Shown here: piece after piece, positions 50,399 to 58,938 of the stretch
Position numbering within the stretch: position 1 is the first letter of the stretch
Layout of the letters: each line of letters starts with the position of its first letter
Source: Anaerolineaceae bacterium
Lineage (GTDB): Bacteria; Chloroflexota; Anaerolineae; Anaerolineales; Anaerolineaceae
Assembly (NCBI GenBank): GCA_029975475.1
Contig: JARKPB010000010.1
Location: forward strand, 1-64,000
DNA: 64,000 nt
Reading direction: 5' to 3'
Program-made: the position numbers and the translations under genes
The notes under the pieces: model-generated
Databases searched by the model: none
What the model was told of the DNA's origin: nothing
What the model saw: only the letters and a program-made list of their open reading frames with translations

Positions 50399-50448
50399 GC
50401 GCTCTGCCGCTGCCCCCGAAACAACCGGGGGTGTAAGCTACAAGCCCT
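50399..50448 (-). pseudogene. Degenerate tRNA-like fragment (5' part, with D-loop hairpin)
   Basis: On the minus strand it reads as an acceptor and D-arm start (GGGCTTGTAGCT), a hairpin insert (CCCCCG, seven bases, CGGGGG), then CAGCGGCAGAGCGC. Without the insert this matches GTAGCTCAG-GGCAGAGCGC of the intact tRNA. It stops there and a T-rich spacer leads to the intact tRNA. It is probably a broken duplicate and would lie in the 5' leader of the tRNA precursor. Confidence 0.5.
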
Positions 50449-50479
50449 ACTGACCCATTCTTGCCCACAGCGCACGCCC

Positions 50480-50488
50480 ATTATATCA
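50480..50488 (-). promoter_or_regulatory. Extended -10 promoter of the CAT tRNA
   Basis: On the minus strand TGATATAAT, an extended -10 (TG, one base, TATAAT). The -35 is poor. It precedes the fragment at 50448 and the tRNA at 50368. On the plus strand another TATAAT at 50503-50508 points to the gene at 50538. Confidence 0.45.
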
Positions 50489-50537
50489 TTTTCCTTGACG
50501 GGTATAATAGGTTTATCCCACCTGCCAGAGGTCCTGT

Positions 50538-52271
50538 ATGCTGACCATTGCCCTGTGCGTGCTGTTTTTCCTGCTTTACTTTACCGGGATCGGCTTGCTG
50601 CTGCCCTTCCGCCTGCTGCGGCCGACACATTTTTTTAACGATCTGCTGGCGTCTTTCTGGCTGGGGCTGGCGGCAGCGGTGGCTTTTCTTCAGCTCTGGC
50701 ATTTCCTCTTCCCGGTCACCCTGCTGACCTGGGGGTTGCTCCTGGGGTTGTCCCTCCTGGGCTGGGGGCTGAACGCCCGCGCGGTCTGGGGATGGCTGCG
50801 GGCGCATCGCCTACGCCGCATCCTGACCCTGCTGGCGCTGCTCGCCCCCGCGTTATTGATCCTTTCCAACCAGGCGATCTGGGGTGAAGTGCATTTTGAC
50901 CACGGACTGTATCACATGCAAACGGTCAAGTGGATCGAAAATTTCGCCATCGTTCCAGGATTGGGAAACCTGCACCACCGCTTTGCTTTCAACAATTCCT
51001 CCATGCTCTATGCGGCGCTGCTCAACCCCGGACCTTTCCACGGCCTTGCCTTCTACACCGCCAGCACCCTGACCATCTTCGCCGTGCTGCTGCGCTGCTT
51101 CTCCGCCCTCGCGCGCCTGGTTGAAGAGCGCGGAGCGCTGCGGCCCACCGATCTGTTTTACGCGCTTTTTACGCCCTTCCTGCTCTGGTACACCGCCAAT
51201 TCAACTTTTACCGGTTATTCGCCCGATATTTTTATCTTCGCGCTGCAATCCGTGCTGGCCGGTGGGTTGATCGCGATTTTCACCCGTGATCCGGCCGATA
51301 CCGCCCTGCTGCGCACCTATATCACCCGTGTGGTGCTGCTCGCCGCGCTGGCGATTACCGTCAAACTCAGCAGCGCGGTTTTCGCCGCCGGCGTTTTGCT
51401 TGCCGCGGTGGTTTATTACCTGCTGCGCACGCCGCGCTTTTCCGGCAAGTGGCGCGCGTTGGCTGGTTGGGCAGGCTCAGGCGCGCTGCTGATTCTTCCC
51501 TGGCTGGCGCGCTCGGTGATCCTCAGCGGCTATCTGCTTTACCCCAGCCCATTAATTTCCTTCAACGTCCCCTGGAAAATTCCCGTCCAGATGGTCGAGC
51601 CAATCGCCCCGATTATTCGGTTGTGGGCCACCTACGGCAGCGGAAGCATCCCGAATATCTCGTTCTGGGAATGGCTGGCAACCTGGTCAAAAAAGGTGCC
51701 CTTTGAAATTAAGGAAGGCGTCTTTTATCTGATCGGCCTGCTCGCGCTGACGTTGCTGCTGCGGCTGGCCAGCCGCCGTCCGCAGCGCCAGAGCGGCGCG
51801 CCGCTGGTAGTACTGGCCATTTGTATTGCCTCGCTGGTTTACTGGGGCTACATGGCCCCGGATGTGCGCTTCATGGGCGCGGCTTTCTGGCTGGCGGTTA
51901 CCGCCGCGCTGATGCTGTTTATCCAACAGGTCATGGCGATGAAGGCGGTCAAATCGCTGAATTTGCTGACTGCCGCGGTTATGCTGGTCGTGCTTTTCTG
52001 GCTCTCACCCAATTTCACCAATCAAATTTCCAGAAGTTATCTGATTTCCCCGCCGCTGGAGACCTTCATCGCCGAACAGTCGGTCACCGAAGGACCCCAG
52101 CCGTATCAGGTCACCCGCAGCGGACTGGTTGTGTACACCCCCAAAGATTACAGTAAAGAAGCCTGCTGGGACGCCCCGCTGCCCTGTACGCGCCTGAACG
52201 ATTACGACAGCCGTCTTTCCCTGCTCGACCCGCAGGATATGCAGAAAGGTTTTTATATAAAGATTCCCTGA
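50538..52271 (+). CDS. Multi-pass membrane protein, glycosyltransferase-C-like
   Basis: A 577-residue membrane protein with about 12 hydrophobic segments. After five or so N-terminal segments, a loop reads GEVHFDHGLYHMQTVKWIENF near 116-136, then VPGLGNLHHRFAFNNSS near 139. Acidic residues early after a helix are typical of GT-C enzymes. It resembles, from memory, the LIC_10190-type membrane protein family, which is uncharacterised. The C-terminal 70 residues are soluble and lie outside or inside the membrane. It is a single gene ending in a bidirectional terminator. Confidence 0.75.
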   Translation: MLTIALCVLFFLLYFTGIGLLLPFRLLRPTHFFNDLLASFWLGLAAAVAFLQLWHFLFPVTLLTWGLLLGLSLLGWGLNARAVWGWLRAHRLRRILTLLALLAPALLILSNQAIWGEVHFDHGLYHMQTVKWIENFAIVPGLGNLHHRFAFNNSSMLYAALLNPGPFHGLAFYTASTLTIFAVLLRCFSALARLVEERGALRPTDLFYALFTPFLLWYTANSTFTGYSPDIFIFALQSVLAGGLIAIFTRDPADTALLRTYITRVVLLAALAITVKLSSAVFAAGVLLAAVVYYLLRTPRFSGKWRALAGWAGSGALLILPWLARSVILSGYLLYPSPLISFNVPWKIPVQMVEPIAPIIRLWATYGSGSIPNISFWEWLATWSKKVPFEIKEGVFYLIGLLALTLLLRLASRRPQRQSGAPLVVLAICIASLVYWGYMAPDVRFMGAAFWLAVTAALMLFIQQVMAMKAVKSLNLLTAAVMLVVLFWLSPNFTNQISRSYLISPPLETFIAEQSVTEGPQPYQVTRSGLVVYTPKDYSKEACWDAPLPCTRLNDYDSRLSLLDPQDMQKGFYIKIP

Positions 52272-52291
52272 CCTTTTTCACGGATAAAGAG

Positions 52292-52320
52292 ACCGGCGGC
52301 CGTCTGGCCGCCGGTTGGTT
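52292..52320. terminator. Terminator hairpin between convergent genes
   Basis: A perfect 10-bp stem (ACCGGCGGCC / GGCCGCCGGT) with a GTCT loop. On the plus strand TGGTTTTC follows; on the minus strand TCTTTATCC follows. It lies between the membrane protein gene and the S41 protease gene. Confidence 0.65.
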
Positions 52321-52339
52321 TTCGTAGTTACCGCGTCAA

Positions 52340-54343
52340 TTAATAACCGGTAATCAGTTTCACCGCGTAATCCAGGACAGTGTCGCCGCCGGAAAGCACG
52401 GATTCAGCCGTCACCGGCACAACTTCGTCCGGCACCACCCCCACGCCTTCCAGAAGGATTGTGCCGTCCGGCAGGATTGTGCGTCCGGTCGGCACCTGCA
52501 GGGAGATCCCGCCCGGGAGGACGAACTGTCCGCGAGCCACATCCCCAAACAGGCCGCCCGTCGGCGTTTCGCCCACCACAATCATCCCCGGCACCTGGCT
52601 GAAGGCGTAGGCTTCAAATTCACAGGCGCTCGAGCAGCCCTGACCGACCAGCAAAACCATCTTGCCAAAGCGGTACTGTTCCTCGCTGGGAATAATTTTC
52701 CCCGGCGCGCCGGACGGCTCAAACTTGCCGGTCACTTCACTGAAATATTCATCCTGCCCGGTCGGGATTTCTTTATCCGTGAGGAAACTGGCCAGACCCA
52801 GCGGTTGACCGCCGCTGTTCAGGCGCAGGTCAATAATAATGCCCGGCACTTCGTTCATTTCAAAGGTCGCCAGCGCGCGGGTAAACAGGCGGAAGACCAG
52901 GTTCAAATCATCGTAATTGGAATTGAGCTTGATATAACCAACCCCCGAATCGAGGATTTCAAACTCAACCGGCAGCGCGTTCGGATTGTAGCCGCGGTAA
53001 AGCGAGGTGGCGCTGAAACTCTTGCGCTCCGGGAAAGCCTTGAGCCTGGCGGTCTGCTCGCTCCCGCCCGGGTTGGTGAAGACGACTTCCATCTCCTCAC
53101 CTTCCCGCGCCCGCAGCAGGTAGCGCAGCTGCTGGTATTTGCGGGTGTGATCGGTGGAGAACGGCCCGGAATATGCGTTGACCCTGTCGCGCGCGGCAGC
53201 GACATCTTCCCCATTAATCTTGCTCACCACCGCCCCGACCTGCATACCGGCACTTTCCGCCGGTCCGCCGGGCGTGACAAACACCACCAGGAATGAGCCG
53301 TCGCTCAGTTCGCGCAGCGCAAAACCATAACCGTAATCGGTGAGTTCATAAAAAACCGCGTCGTCCACACTGCCGCCGCTCAGGCCGACATGGGCATCCT
53401 TAAAGGCATAGGTGAAATCTTTGAGCGCCAGGAAGAACAGCCGGGCTGACTTTTTCTCCTCAGCCTCTTTGACGCGCGGGGCGAGCTGGCTGTACAGCTT
53501 ATCCCAGTCAGGCGCTTTGCCGGGAATATCATTGAAGGCATATTCGGTCTTGACCTTCTCAAACATCTGATCAAAAGCCTGGGTATAGGACAGGTCGGAA
53601 AAATCTTTGATCGCGTAATCTTTTGGCTCGTACAGGTCGACCACCGGGTTGGCTTCGCGGATCACAGCGAAGGGTTTCTGGTCGAGGTCAATCACGGAAT
53701 AACCCGCCGGCACCGGCCCGACCGGATCATCAGCGGTGAACAGTTTGCCGTCATCGCCAAAGCCGGTGGGGAATTGCTGCCGGTCATCTGGCGCCCAGAT
53801 GATCAGCTTGCCGCCCACCACTTCGTACTCTTTTTCTGAATCCGTCACGGTCGAAGCGATGTAATTGCTCCAGCCGCGCGAAGCGTCATCGCCTTCTGAG
53901 AACGGGCCGCCAGCCCAGTTCGGGGAATAAGCCACCGTGAAGATTTGGACCCCTTTATCTTCTTTGCCGTTTTGATCCACATCGTTAAATTCGCCCTCAG
54001 GGCGGGCGGGCAGCGCCAGGCGGTACGTGGCGCTGTTTTTGTCTTTGTCCACCTTCAAATAGCCCAGAACCTGGGATTCCACCGGCAGTTCCCATTCCTG
54101 ATCGCGGATCACAAAACCGTGCATATCATTGAGAGCGACCGCCTGTTCATAAAAGTAGGTCTCTACCGCGAAATCATTGCTGTAGGTCATCGTCCCGGTA
54201 ATCAAAACCGGCTCCTGCGCCGCGGTTTGCCCGCCCGCCGGCGCCTGGGGCGCGGCCGCGCCGCCGCAGGCCGTCAGCAGGACCGTCAGCGCGGTGAAGA
54301 CGCCCATCCACACCATCCATCGCTTGATGTTCATCACGTTCAT
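52340..54343 (-). CDS. S41-family serine protease lipoprotein with PDZ domain
   Basis: A 667-residue exported lipoprotein (lipobox LLTAC near 22-26). The N-terminal ~200 residues are a secreted domain of unknown type. A helical part (about 230-310) is followed by a PDZ domain (about 330-410: GGPAESAGMQVGAVVSKINGEDV) and the S41 tail-specific protease domain (about 460-660). The catalytic Ser lies in LLVGQGCSSACEFEAYAF near 566-583, with IIDLRLNSGGQPLG near 501. It is likely to process or degrade extracytoplasmic proteins. GGAGG precedes the ATG closely; an ATG three codons on is an alternative. A TTGACA-17-CTATCA pair at 54381-54409 may be its promoter. Confidence 0.88.
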   Translation of the reverse strand: MNVMNIKRWMVWMGVFTALTVLLTACGGAAAPQAPAGGQTAAQEPVLITGTMTYSNDFAVETYFYEQAVALNDMHGFVIRDQEWELPVESQVLGYLKVDKDKNSATYRLALPARPEGEFNDVDQNGKEDKGVQIFTVAYSPNWAGGPFSEGDDASRGWSNYIASTVTDSEKEYEVVGGKLIIWAPDDRQQFPTGFGDDGKLFTADDPVGPVPAGYSVIDLDQKPFAVIREANPVVDLYEPKDYAIKDFSDLSYTQAFDQMFEKVKTEYAFNDIPGKAPDWDKLYSQLAPRVKEAEEKKSARLFFLALKDFTYAFKDAHVGLSGGSVDDAVFYELTDYGYGFALRELSDGSFLVVFVTPGGPAESAGMQVGAVVSKINGEDVAAARDRVNAYSGPFSTDHTRKYQQLRYLLRAREGEEMEVVFTNPGGSEQTARLKAFPERKSFSATSLYRGYNPNALPVEFEILDSGVGYIKLNSNYDDLNLVFRLFTRALATFEMNEVPGIIIDLRLNSGGQPLGLASFLTDKEIPTGQDEYFSEVTGKFEPSGAPGKIIPSEEQYRFGKMVLLVGQGCSSACEFEAYAFSQVPGMIVVGETPTGGLFGDVARGQFVLPGGISLQVPTGRTILPDGTILLEGVGVVPDEVVPVTAESVLSGGDTVLDYAVKLITGY

Positions 54344-54438
54344 TCTCCTCCAGAATGAAATGGCAGGCGCACCGCGCGCCTGATAGCAATATTGTACTCA
54401 CAATGTCAAATTTGAGGAAAGAAATCAGGGGATACGTT

Positions 54439-56679
54439 TCAGGGCTGTAAAAAGCGCATGTCCCAGAGGTGTACATTCGAGTGCTGCGGAGCGAGCACGT
54501 CTAACAATTCAACCCGCAAGACGCGCACGCGCAGCGGTTTTGGAAAATCAAGCCGCAGGGTTTTAAGATCTGACCCTTCGGGAGCGGTGATCTGGAATGT
54601 CTGCTCCTCACCTTCCAGCGGCGTTACCCGCGCGCTCAAACGCACCGCTTCTGAGCCAATTAACACTTCCAGCCCGATTAACTCAGGCGGCTGGCTGAAG
54701 GTAAATTCCATCATAAACGGGTTGTCCCGGCGCGTGCGCACCAGAGATTCTGGGTTTCCATCCAAAACACTGGCGATATCTCCATCGTCCAGAGCCGAAT
54801 GACGCACCCTGACGCTTTGACCCTGCCACTGAACGCTGGTATCAACGGGCTGGAACTCCGCCAGGGTGCCGTTCAAGATATGCTCGCGCGCTGCGGGGGA
54901 CAATTCCAGGCGGGTTAACAGGAAGGCGGGCGAACCGTCAGGGTAATAGATGGTTTCTTCCACCTGAATGCTGGAAAACAGCCCTTCCGTCAGCAGTTGT
55001 TGATAATCCTGCCGCTTGACGTAGAACAGCAGATGGTCGCCCGCGGCCAGTTCTTCGAGATGATCGAGGGGGCTGCCCATCATGACCGGCCGGTCTTCGG
55101 GGATAAAGTAGCGCAGCAGGGTATCATCCTGCCAGGACCACTCCCCAGCCACATAGATTTTGGCTACCGGATGGGCGTTGCTGTAAGCCAGAGCGCTCCC
55201 AAAGACCTGGCGCGCGCCCCACTGCATTCCAGATAAGCCGTAATCGCTGACCCAGGTCGGACCGCCAATCAACGCGCTGGCAAACAGCACCAGCAGATAA
55301 AGGACGAGCAGCAGGCCAGTCCCAAGCGCCAGACCTTGCCCGGAAAGGCGCAGCCGTTTCGCCAACCATTCCAGCGAGGCAAAGAGCCCCAGCGCGCCAA
55401 GCAGGCCAAAGGGCAGCACCAGGGTCAACACCCGGGTTACCTCGACCCCCACCAGTCCGCCCACCAGCGGCGTTGCCAGCAGCGGAACAATCAGCGCGCG
55501 CCACTCCGGCTTCTGGCGGTTGCGGTAGAGCAAAACCAGGCCAATGGCGAGCAGCGGCGCGAGAAAAAACGGCAAATGCCCGTAAGGACCCATCCAATAC
55601 TGTTTCCAGCTCTCCTGGTAGGGAAAAAACCAGCGCACAGGGTTGAACGATGCGAGATAATTTCCCAGGAAAGCCAGCAAGCGCTGCCAGGGATCCATTT
55701 CCGCGGTCAGGGCTGAACGGTACATTGTGAGATAGCGCGGGTACTGATTTAGATTGGTGACCAAAAACCGCAGAAAAGGCAGCGAAACCAGCCCCACCAG
55801 GCCCAGCGCGCGCAGCGCGGTGCGGCCGTTTTGCCAGTGGTAGCGAAAATCCAGCACAGCCAGCAGCGCCGCGCTGACGGGAACGATCACCTGGGCGGGC
55901 ACGTAGGTGTAGAACGCCAGCGCTGCGAAACCGACCGCCGCGTACAGCCAGCGCGGGCTGCCCTGGCGGTAGCGAAGGTAGGCGTACAACCCGGCGGTAT
56001 AAAACGAGACCATCAGCGCGGTTTCATACGCCGTGCGGGTGAAGAGAAACCAGACCGGAAAACCCGCCAGCAGCAGCGGCCCCAGCGGCCACCAGCGCGC
56101 TTTGAAGATGTCGCGCAGAATCAGGCCAAAGAAGTACACCCCCAGCAGGCAGGCCAGCGCGTTGATCCCGCGGGTCGCCCACACCGCACGCCCCACCAGC
56201 AAATTGGGAATCAGCTGCAGGTAAACGGTCGTCCCCAGACTGTGTTTACCGTCATTTAAGAAAAAGGTCGGCAGGAGCTGCCCTTCATAATCCCGAAAGC
56301 CGTCCCGAACCAGATCGGCGGCGCGCATGGCGGTAACAGCCTCGTCCCCGGCAAAATAAATCGGGAAGGATTGAATGCCTGCCAGCCGCGTGAGCAGATA
56401 CAGGCCGATCACCAGATAAAACAGAGTCTGCATCCCCGGTTTTTGCCAGCGCGCCAGGGATGCTTCCAGGCGTTCAAGCCAGCGTTCCACCCGGGCAAAC
56501 CGCCCCGGACTGGCGGGCTGAGGAAGGACACCTGTTTCAAGCAGGCGGTAGAGATCGTCGTCCGATTCTGGCGGTGCCGCCGCCGCAATCGACAGTTCCA
56601 GATTCTGACCGGGCTGCAGCTCCAGCTCGATTTCCAGTTTGATCGGCCTGCGCGCGGCGCGGGTTTCTTCCGGTCTCAT
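54439..56679 (-). CDS. GT39-like multi-pass glycosyltransferase with C-terminal beta domain
   Basis: A 746-residue protein. A soluble N-terminal ~90 residues leads to about 12 transmembrane segments (about 90-480) of the dolichyl-phosphate-mannose-protein mannosyltransferase / ArnT type. The first outer loop holds the acidic site IYFAGDEAVTAMRAADLVRDG near 117-137. The C-terminal ~150 residues look like a galactose-binding/discoidin-type beta domain: SVLDGNPESLVRTRRDNPFMMEFTFSQPPELIGLEVLIG. It probably transfers a lipid-linked sugar. It has an extended -10 promoter shared back to back with the export operon. Confidence 0.88.
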   Translation of the reverse strand: MRPEETRAARRPIKLEIELELQPGQNLELSIAAAAPPESDDDLYRLLETGVLPQPASPGRFARVERWLERLEASLARWQKPGMQTLFYLVIGLYLLTRLAGIQSFPIYFAGDEAVTAMRAADLVRDGFRDYEGQLLPTFFLNDGKHSLGTTVYLQLIPNLLVGRAVWATRGINALACLLGVYFFGLILRDIFKARWWPLGPLLLAGFPVWFLFTRTAYETALMVSFYTAGLYAYLRYRQGSPRWLYAAVGFAALAFYTYVPAQVIVPVSAALLAVLDFRYHWQNGRTALRALGLVGLVSLPFLRFLVTNLNQYPRYLTMYRSALTAEMDPWQRLLAFLGNYLASFNPVRWFFPYQESWKQYWMGPYGHLPFFLAPLLAIGLVLLYRNRQKPEWRALIVPLLATPLVGGLVGVEVTRVLTLVLPFGLLGALGLFASLEWLAKRLRLSGQGLALGTGLLLVLYLLVLFASALIGGPTWVSDYGLSGMQWGARQVFGSALAYSNAHPVAKIYVAGEWSWQDDTLLRYFIPEDRPVMMGSPLDHLEELAAGDHLLFYVKRQDYQQLLTEGLFSSIQVEETIYYPDGSPAFLLTRLELSPAAREHILNGTLAEFQPVDTSVQWQGQSVRVRHSALDDGDIASVLDGNPESLVRTRRDNPFMMEFTFSQPPELIGLEVLIGSEAVRLSARVTPLEGEEQTFQITAPEGSDLKTLRLDFPKPLRVRVLRVELLDVLAPQHSNVHLWDMRFLQP

Positions 56680-56711
56680 GCGGATTCCTGCCGGGGGAAG
56701 GGATTGAGTTC

Positions 56712-56720
56712 ATTATAGCA
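56712..56720 (-). promoter_or_regulatory. Extended -10 promoter of the GT39-like gene
   Basis: On the minus strand TGCTATAAT (TG, one base, TATAAT) 33 bp before the start. The -35 is poor, as tolerated by extended -10 promoters. Confidence 0.5.
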
Positions 56721-56725
56721 CGCGC

Positions 56726-56754
56726 TTCAAAGCCGGTCGGTTTACTGTTATAAT
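56726..56754 (+). promoter_or_regulatory. Promoter of the polysaccharide export operon
   Basis: TTCAAA (56726-56731), a 17-bp spacer and TATAAT (56749-56754), with TG at 56746-56747 making an extended -10. The start at 56783 lacks a clear ribosome site. Confidence 0.7.
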
Positions 56755-56782
56755 CGCTAAAAACCGGCATCTCGAACTGGCT

Positions 56783-57634
56783 ATGGATCAAACCGAAACC
56801 CTCCCCCTCCCGCCCGCGGACAGCATCGTGATTGAGCCGCCCGGCCGCGGCATTTCCCTGGGCCTGCGCGAACTGTGGCGCTACCGCGAATTGCTGTTCT
56901 TCCTCACCTGGCGCGATGTGAAAGTGCGCTACAAGCAAACCGCCCTCGGCGCGGCCTGGGCGCTGCTTCAGCCGCTGCTAACCATGGTGGTCTTTTCAGT
57001 GATCTTTGGCAGCCTGGCCAAACTGCCATCGGAGGGCATCCCTTACCCGATTTTCACCTATACCGCGCTGCTGCCCTGGCAGCTGTTCGCCTTTTCGCTC
57101 ACTTCTTCTTCGACCAGCCTGATCAATGACCAGCGCCTGATCACCAAGGTCTACTTTCCGCGCCTGGTGATCCCGATTTCCTCGGTTTTGGCCGGGTTGA
57201 TCGACTTTCTGATCGCTTTTGTTGTGCTGCTGGGTATGTTGATTTTCTACCAGGTGCCGCTCTCCTGGCGCATGCTCAGCCTGCCGCTCTTTGTCCTGCT
57301 GGCGGTTATCTCCGCTCTGGCGGTGGGGCTGTGGCTTTCGACTCTGAATGTTAAATACCGCGATGTGCGCTACGTGGTGCCTTTCCTGACCCAGTTCTGG
57401 ATGTACGCCACGCCGATCGCCTATTCCAGCACGCTGATCCCTGAAAAATGGCGCCTGCTTTACGCGCTCAACCCGATGACCGGCGTGGTCGAAGGGTTTC
57501 GCTGGGCACTGCTGGGCAGCGGGGAAGGCGCCGGGCCGATGGTCCTGGTTTCCGCTGTGATTATGGTGGCGCTCTTCATCGGCGGGCTGGCTTACTTCCG
57601 CCGCCAGGAAGACCACTTCGCAGATGTGATCTAG
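56783..57634 (+). CDS. Polysaccharide ABC exporter permease (Wzm type)
   Basis: A 283-residue ABC-2 permease with about six transmembrane helices. ELWRYRELLFFLTWRDVKVRYKQTALGAAWALLQPL near 28-63 is the typical amphipathic start of Wzm/TagG proteins, and VKYRDVRYVVPFLTQFWMYATPI near 192-214 is the second hallmark. It exports O-antigen-like or teichoic-acid-like polymer across the membrane with a Wzt ATPase. The first Wzt follows after 10 bp; a second lies at 62367, but no second permease is seen in the window. Confidence 0.92.
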   Translation: MDQTETLPLPPADSIVIEPPGRGISLGLRELWRYRELLFFLTWRDVKVRYKQTALGAAWALLQPLLTMVVFSVIFGSLAKLPSEGIPYPIFTYTALLPWQLFAFSLTSSSTSLINDQRLITKVYFPRLVIPISSVLAGLIDFLIAFVVLLGMLIFYQVPLSWRMLSLPLFVLLAVISALAVGLWLSTLNVKYRDVRYVVPFLTQFWMYATPIAYSSTLIPEKWRLLYALNPMTGVVEGFRWALLGSGEGAGPMVLVSAVIMVALFIGGLAYFRRQEDHFADVI

Positions 57635-57644
57635 ACGAGATCCA

Positions 57645-58913
57645 ATGCCCGAAATCGCCATTCAAGTTCAGAATCTCAGCAAACGCTACCGCCTCGGCGC
57701 ATCCCAGGCGCGCTATAAGATGCTTAGAGAAAGCATCATGGAAAGTTTAAAGCAGATCGGTAGACCAAAAAACTCCCCGGAAACCATTATCTGGGCGCTC
57801 AAAGACGTCTCCTTCGAGGTCCGCCAGGGCGAAGCCGTCGGCATCATCGGCCGCAACGGCGCCGGTAAGTCCACCCTGCTCAAAATCCTCTCGCGCATCA
57901 CCAAACCCACCTCCGGACGCGCCCTGATCCACGGTCGGGTCGGCTCGCTCCTCGAAGTCGGCACCGGCTTTCACCCCGAACTCACCGGCCGCGAGAACAT
58001 CTACCTCAACGGCGCGATCCTCGGCATGCGCCGCGCCGAGATCGAGCGCAAGTTCGACGAGATCGTGGCGTTCTCTGAAATCGAAAAGTTCCTCGATACC
58101 CCGGTCAAGTTCTACTCTTCCGGCATGTACGTGCGCCTGGCTTTCGCCGTGGCCGCCCACCTGGAACCCGAGATCCTGGTGGTGGATGAAGTCCTGGCGG
58201 TCGGCGACGCTCAGTTTCAGAAAAAATGCCTGGGCAAGATGGACGAGGTCAGCAAGGGCGGGCGCACCGTGCTCTTCGTCAGCCATAATATGGGGGCGGT
58301 GGAGAAACTTTGTAAAAAAGTCATTTTCCTTGAAGACGGTATGGTTTCAGCCTACAGCCCGGATGTGAACAGGATTATCAGGCAGTATGTCATGGGCGGC
58401 TATGACTCTCTCCAGCACCCTGTCTGGAACAAATCCAATGATTTCCCTTCCAATGAATGGATTGTCCCTGAAAGAGTTGCCCTTACCGATGAGTCAGGAA
58501 ACATCAAGACCTTGCCGGTCTCGAATGATGATACCGGGGTATGGGTTGACCTGACCTTTACCGTTAATAAATTAGATCCCGCGCTGGTCGTTGGGATTGC
58601 CTTATATTCGGATGACGGCGAGCTGATGTTCTGGTCTTATCCAAATGATGAAGTTGAAGACAAATGGCCCAGGTTAAACTTAGGGCGTAACCAGCTTCGA
58701 TGCCACCTTCCTCCTCATTTGCTAAACGAAGGTTCGTATCATATTCAATTGATCGCCAGCCTTCATTTTCGCCTCTGGATCATCGAACCCAATATGAGCC
58801 AACCCGGTATCCCGTTCACAATCCAGGGGGGATTGAGCGACTCTCCTTACTGGTACGCGAAACGGCCGGGACGGTTAGCCCCTATACTGGAATGGAAAAT
58901 GGGAATTGAATAA
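57645..58913 (+). CDS. Polysaccharide ABC exporter ATPase (Wzt type), copy 1
   Basis: A 422-residue ATPase with a C-terminal carbohydrate-binding domain. Walker A GRNGAGKST is near 74-82, the family's GSLLEVGTGFHPELTGRENIYLNG near 108-131, signature YSSGMYVRLAFAVAAHL near 166-182 and Walker B LVVDEVLAVGD near 187. Residues from about 240 form the Wzt C-terminal domain that selects the glycan. The ATPase part is almost identical in DNA to copy 2 (529 bp, six silent differences), but the C-terminal domains are unrelated. The C-terminal part is visibly more AT-rich. Confidence 0.94.
   Translation: MPEIAIQVQNLSKRYRLGASQARYKMLRESIMESLKQIGRPKNSPETIIWALKDVSFEVRQGEAVGIIGRNGAGKSTLLKILSRITKPTSGRALIHGRVGSLLEVGTGFHPELTGRENIYLNGAILGMRRAEIERKFDEIVAFSEIEKFLDTPVKFYSSGMYVRLAFAVAAHLEPEILVVDEVLAVGDAQFQKKCLGKMDEVSKGGRTVLFVSHNMGAVEKLCKKVIFLEDGMVSAYSPDVNRIIRQYVMGGYDSLQHPVWNKSNDFPSNEWIVPERVALTDESGNIKTLPVSNDDTGVWVDLTFTVNKLDPALVVGIALYSDDGELMFWSYPNDEVEDKWPRLNLGRNQLRCHLPPHLLNEGSYHIQLIASLHFRLWIIEPNMSQPGIPFTIQGGLSDSPYWYAKRPGRLAPILEWKMGIE
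57773..58301 (+). repeat. 529-bp direct repeat (Wzt ATPase block), copy 1
   Basis: Matches 62495-63023 at 523 of 529 positions by eye, at a constant offset of 4722. The differences are all silent third-position or Leu-codon changes (TCC/TCT, CTG/TTG, GGC/GGT, GCC/GCT, GAG/GAA, TTC/TTT). Outside the block similarity drops sharply, downstream at once. Confidence 0.92.
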
Positions 58914-58938
58914 CCATTTTCAATTCCCTGAGGGAACC

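Noticed and set aside
50174-50448. Split or permuted tRNA joined by splicing from the two fragments
   Set aside because: Bacteria lack the archaeal-type splicing endonuclease, the fragments duplicate the same GGCAGAGCGC block rather than meeting at one point, and a complete tRNA lies between them.
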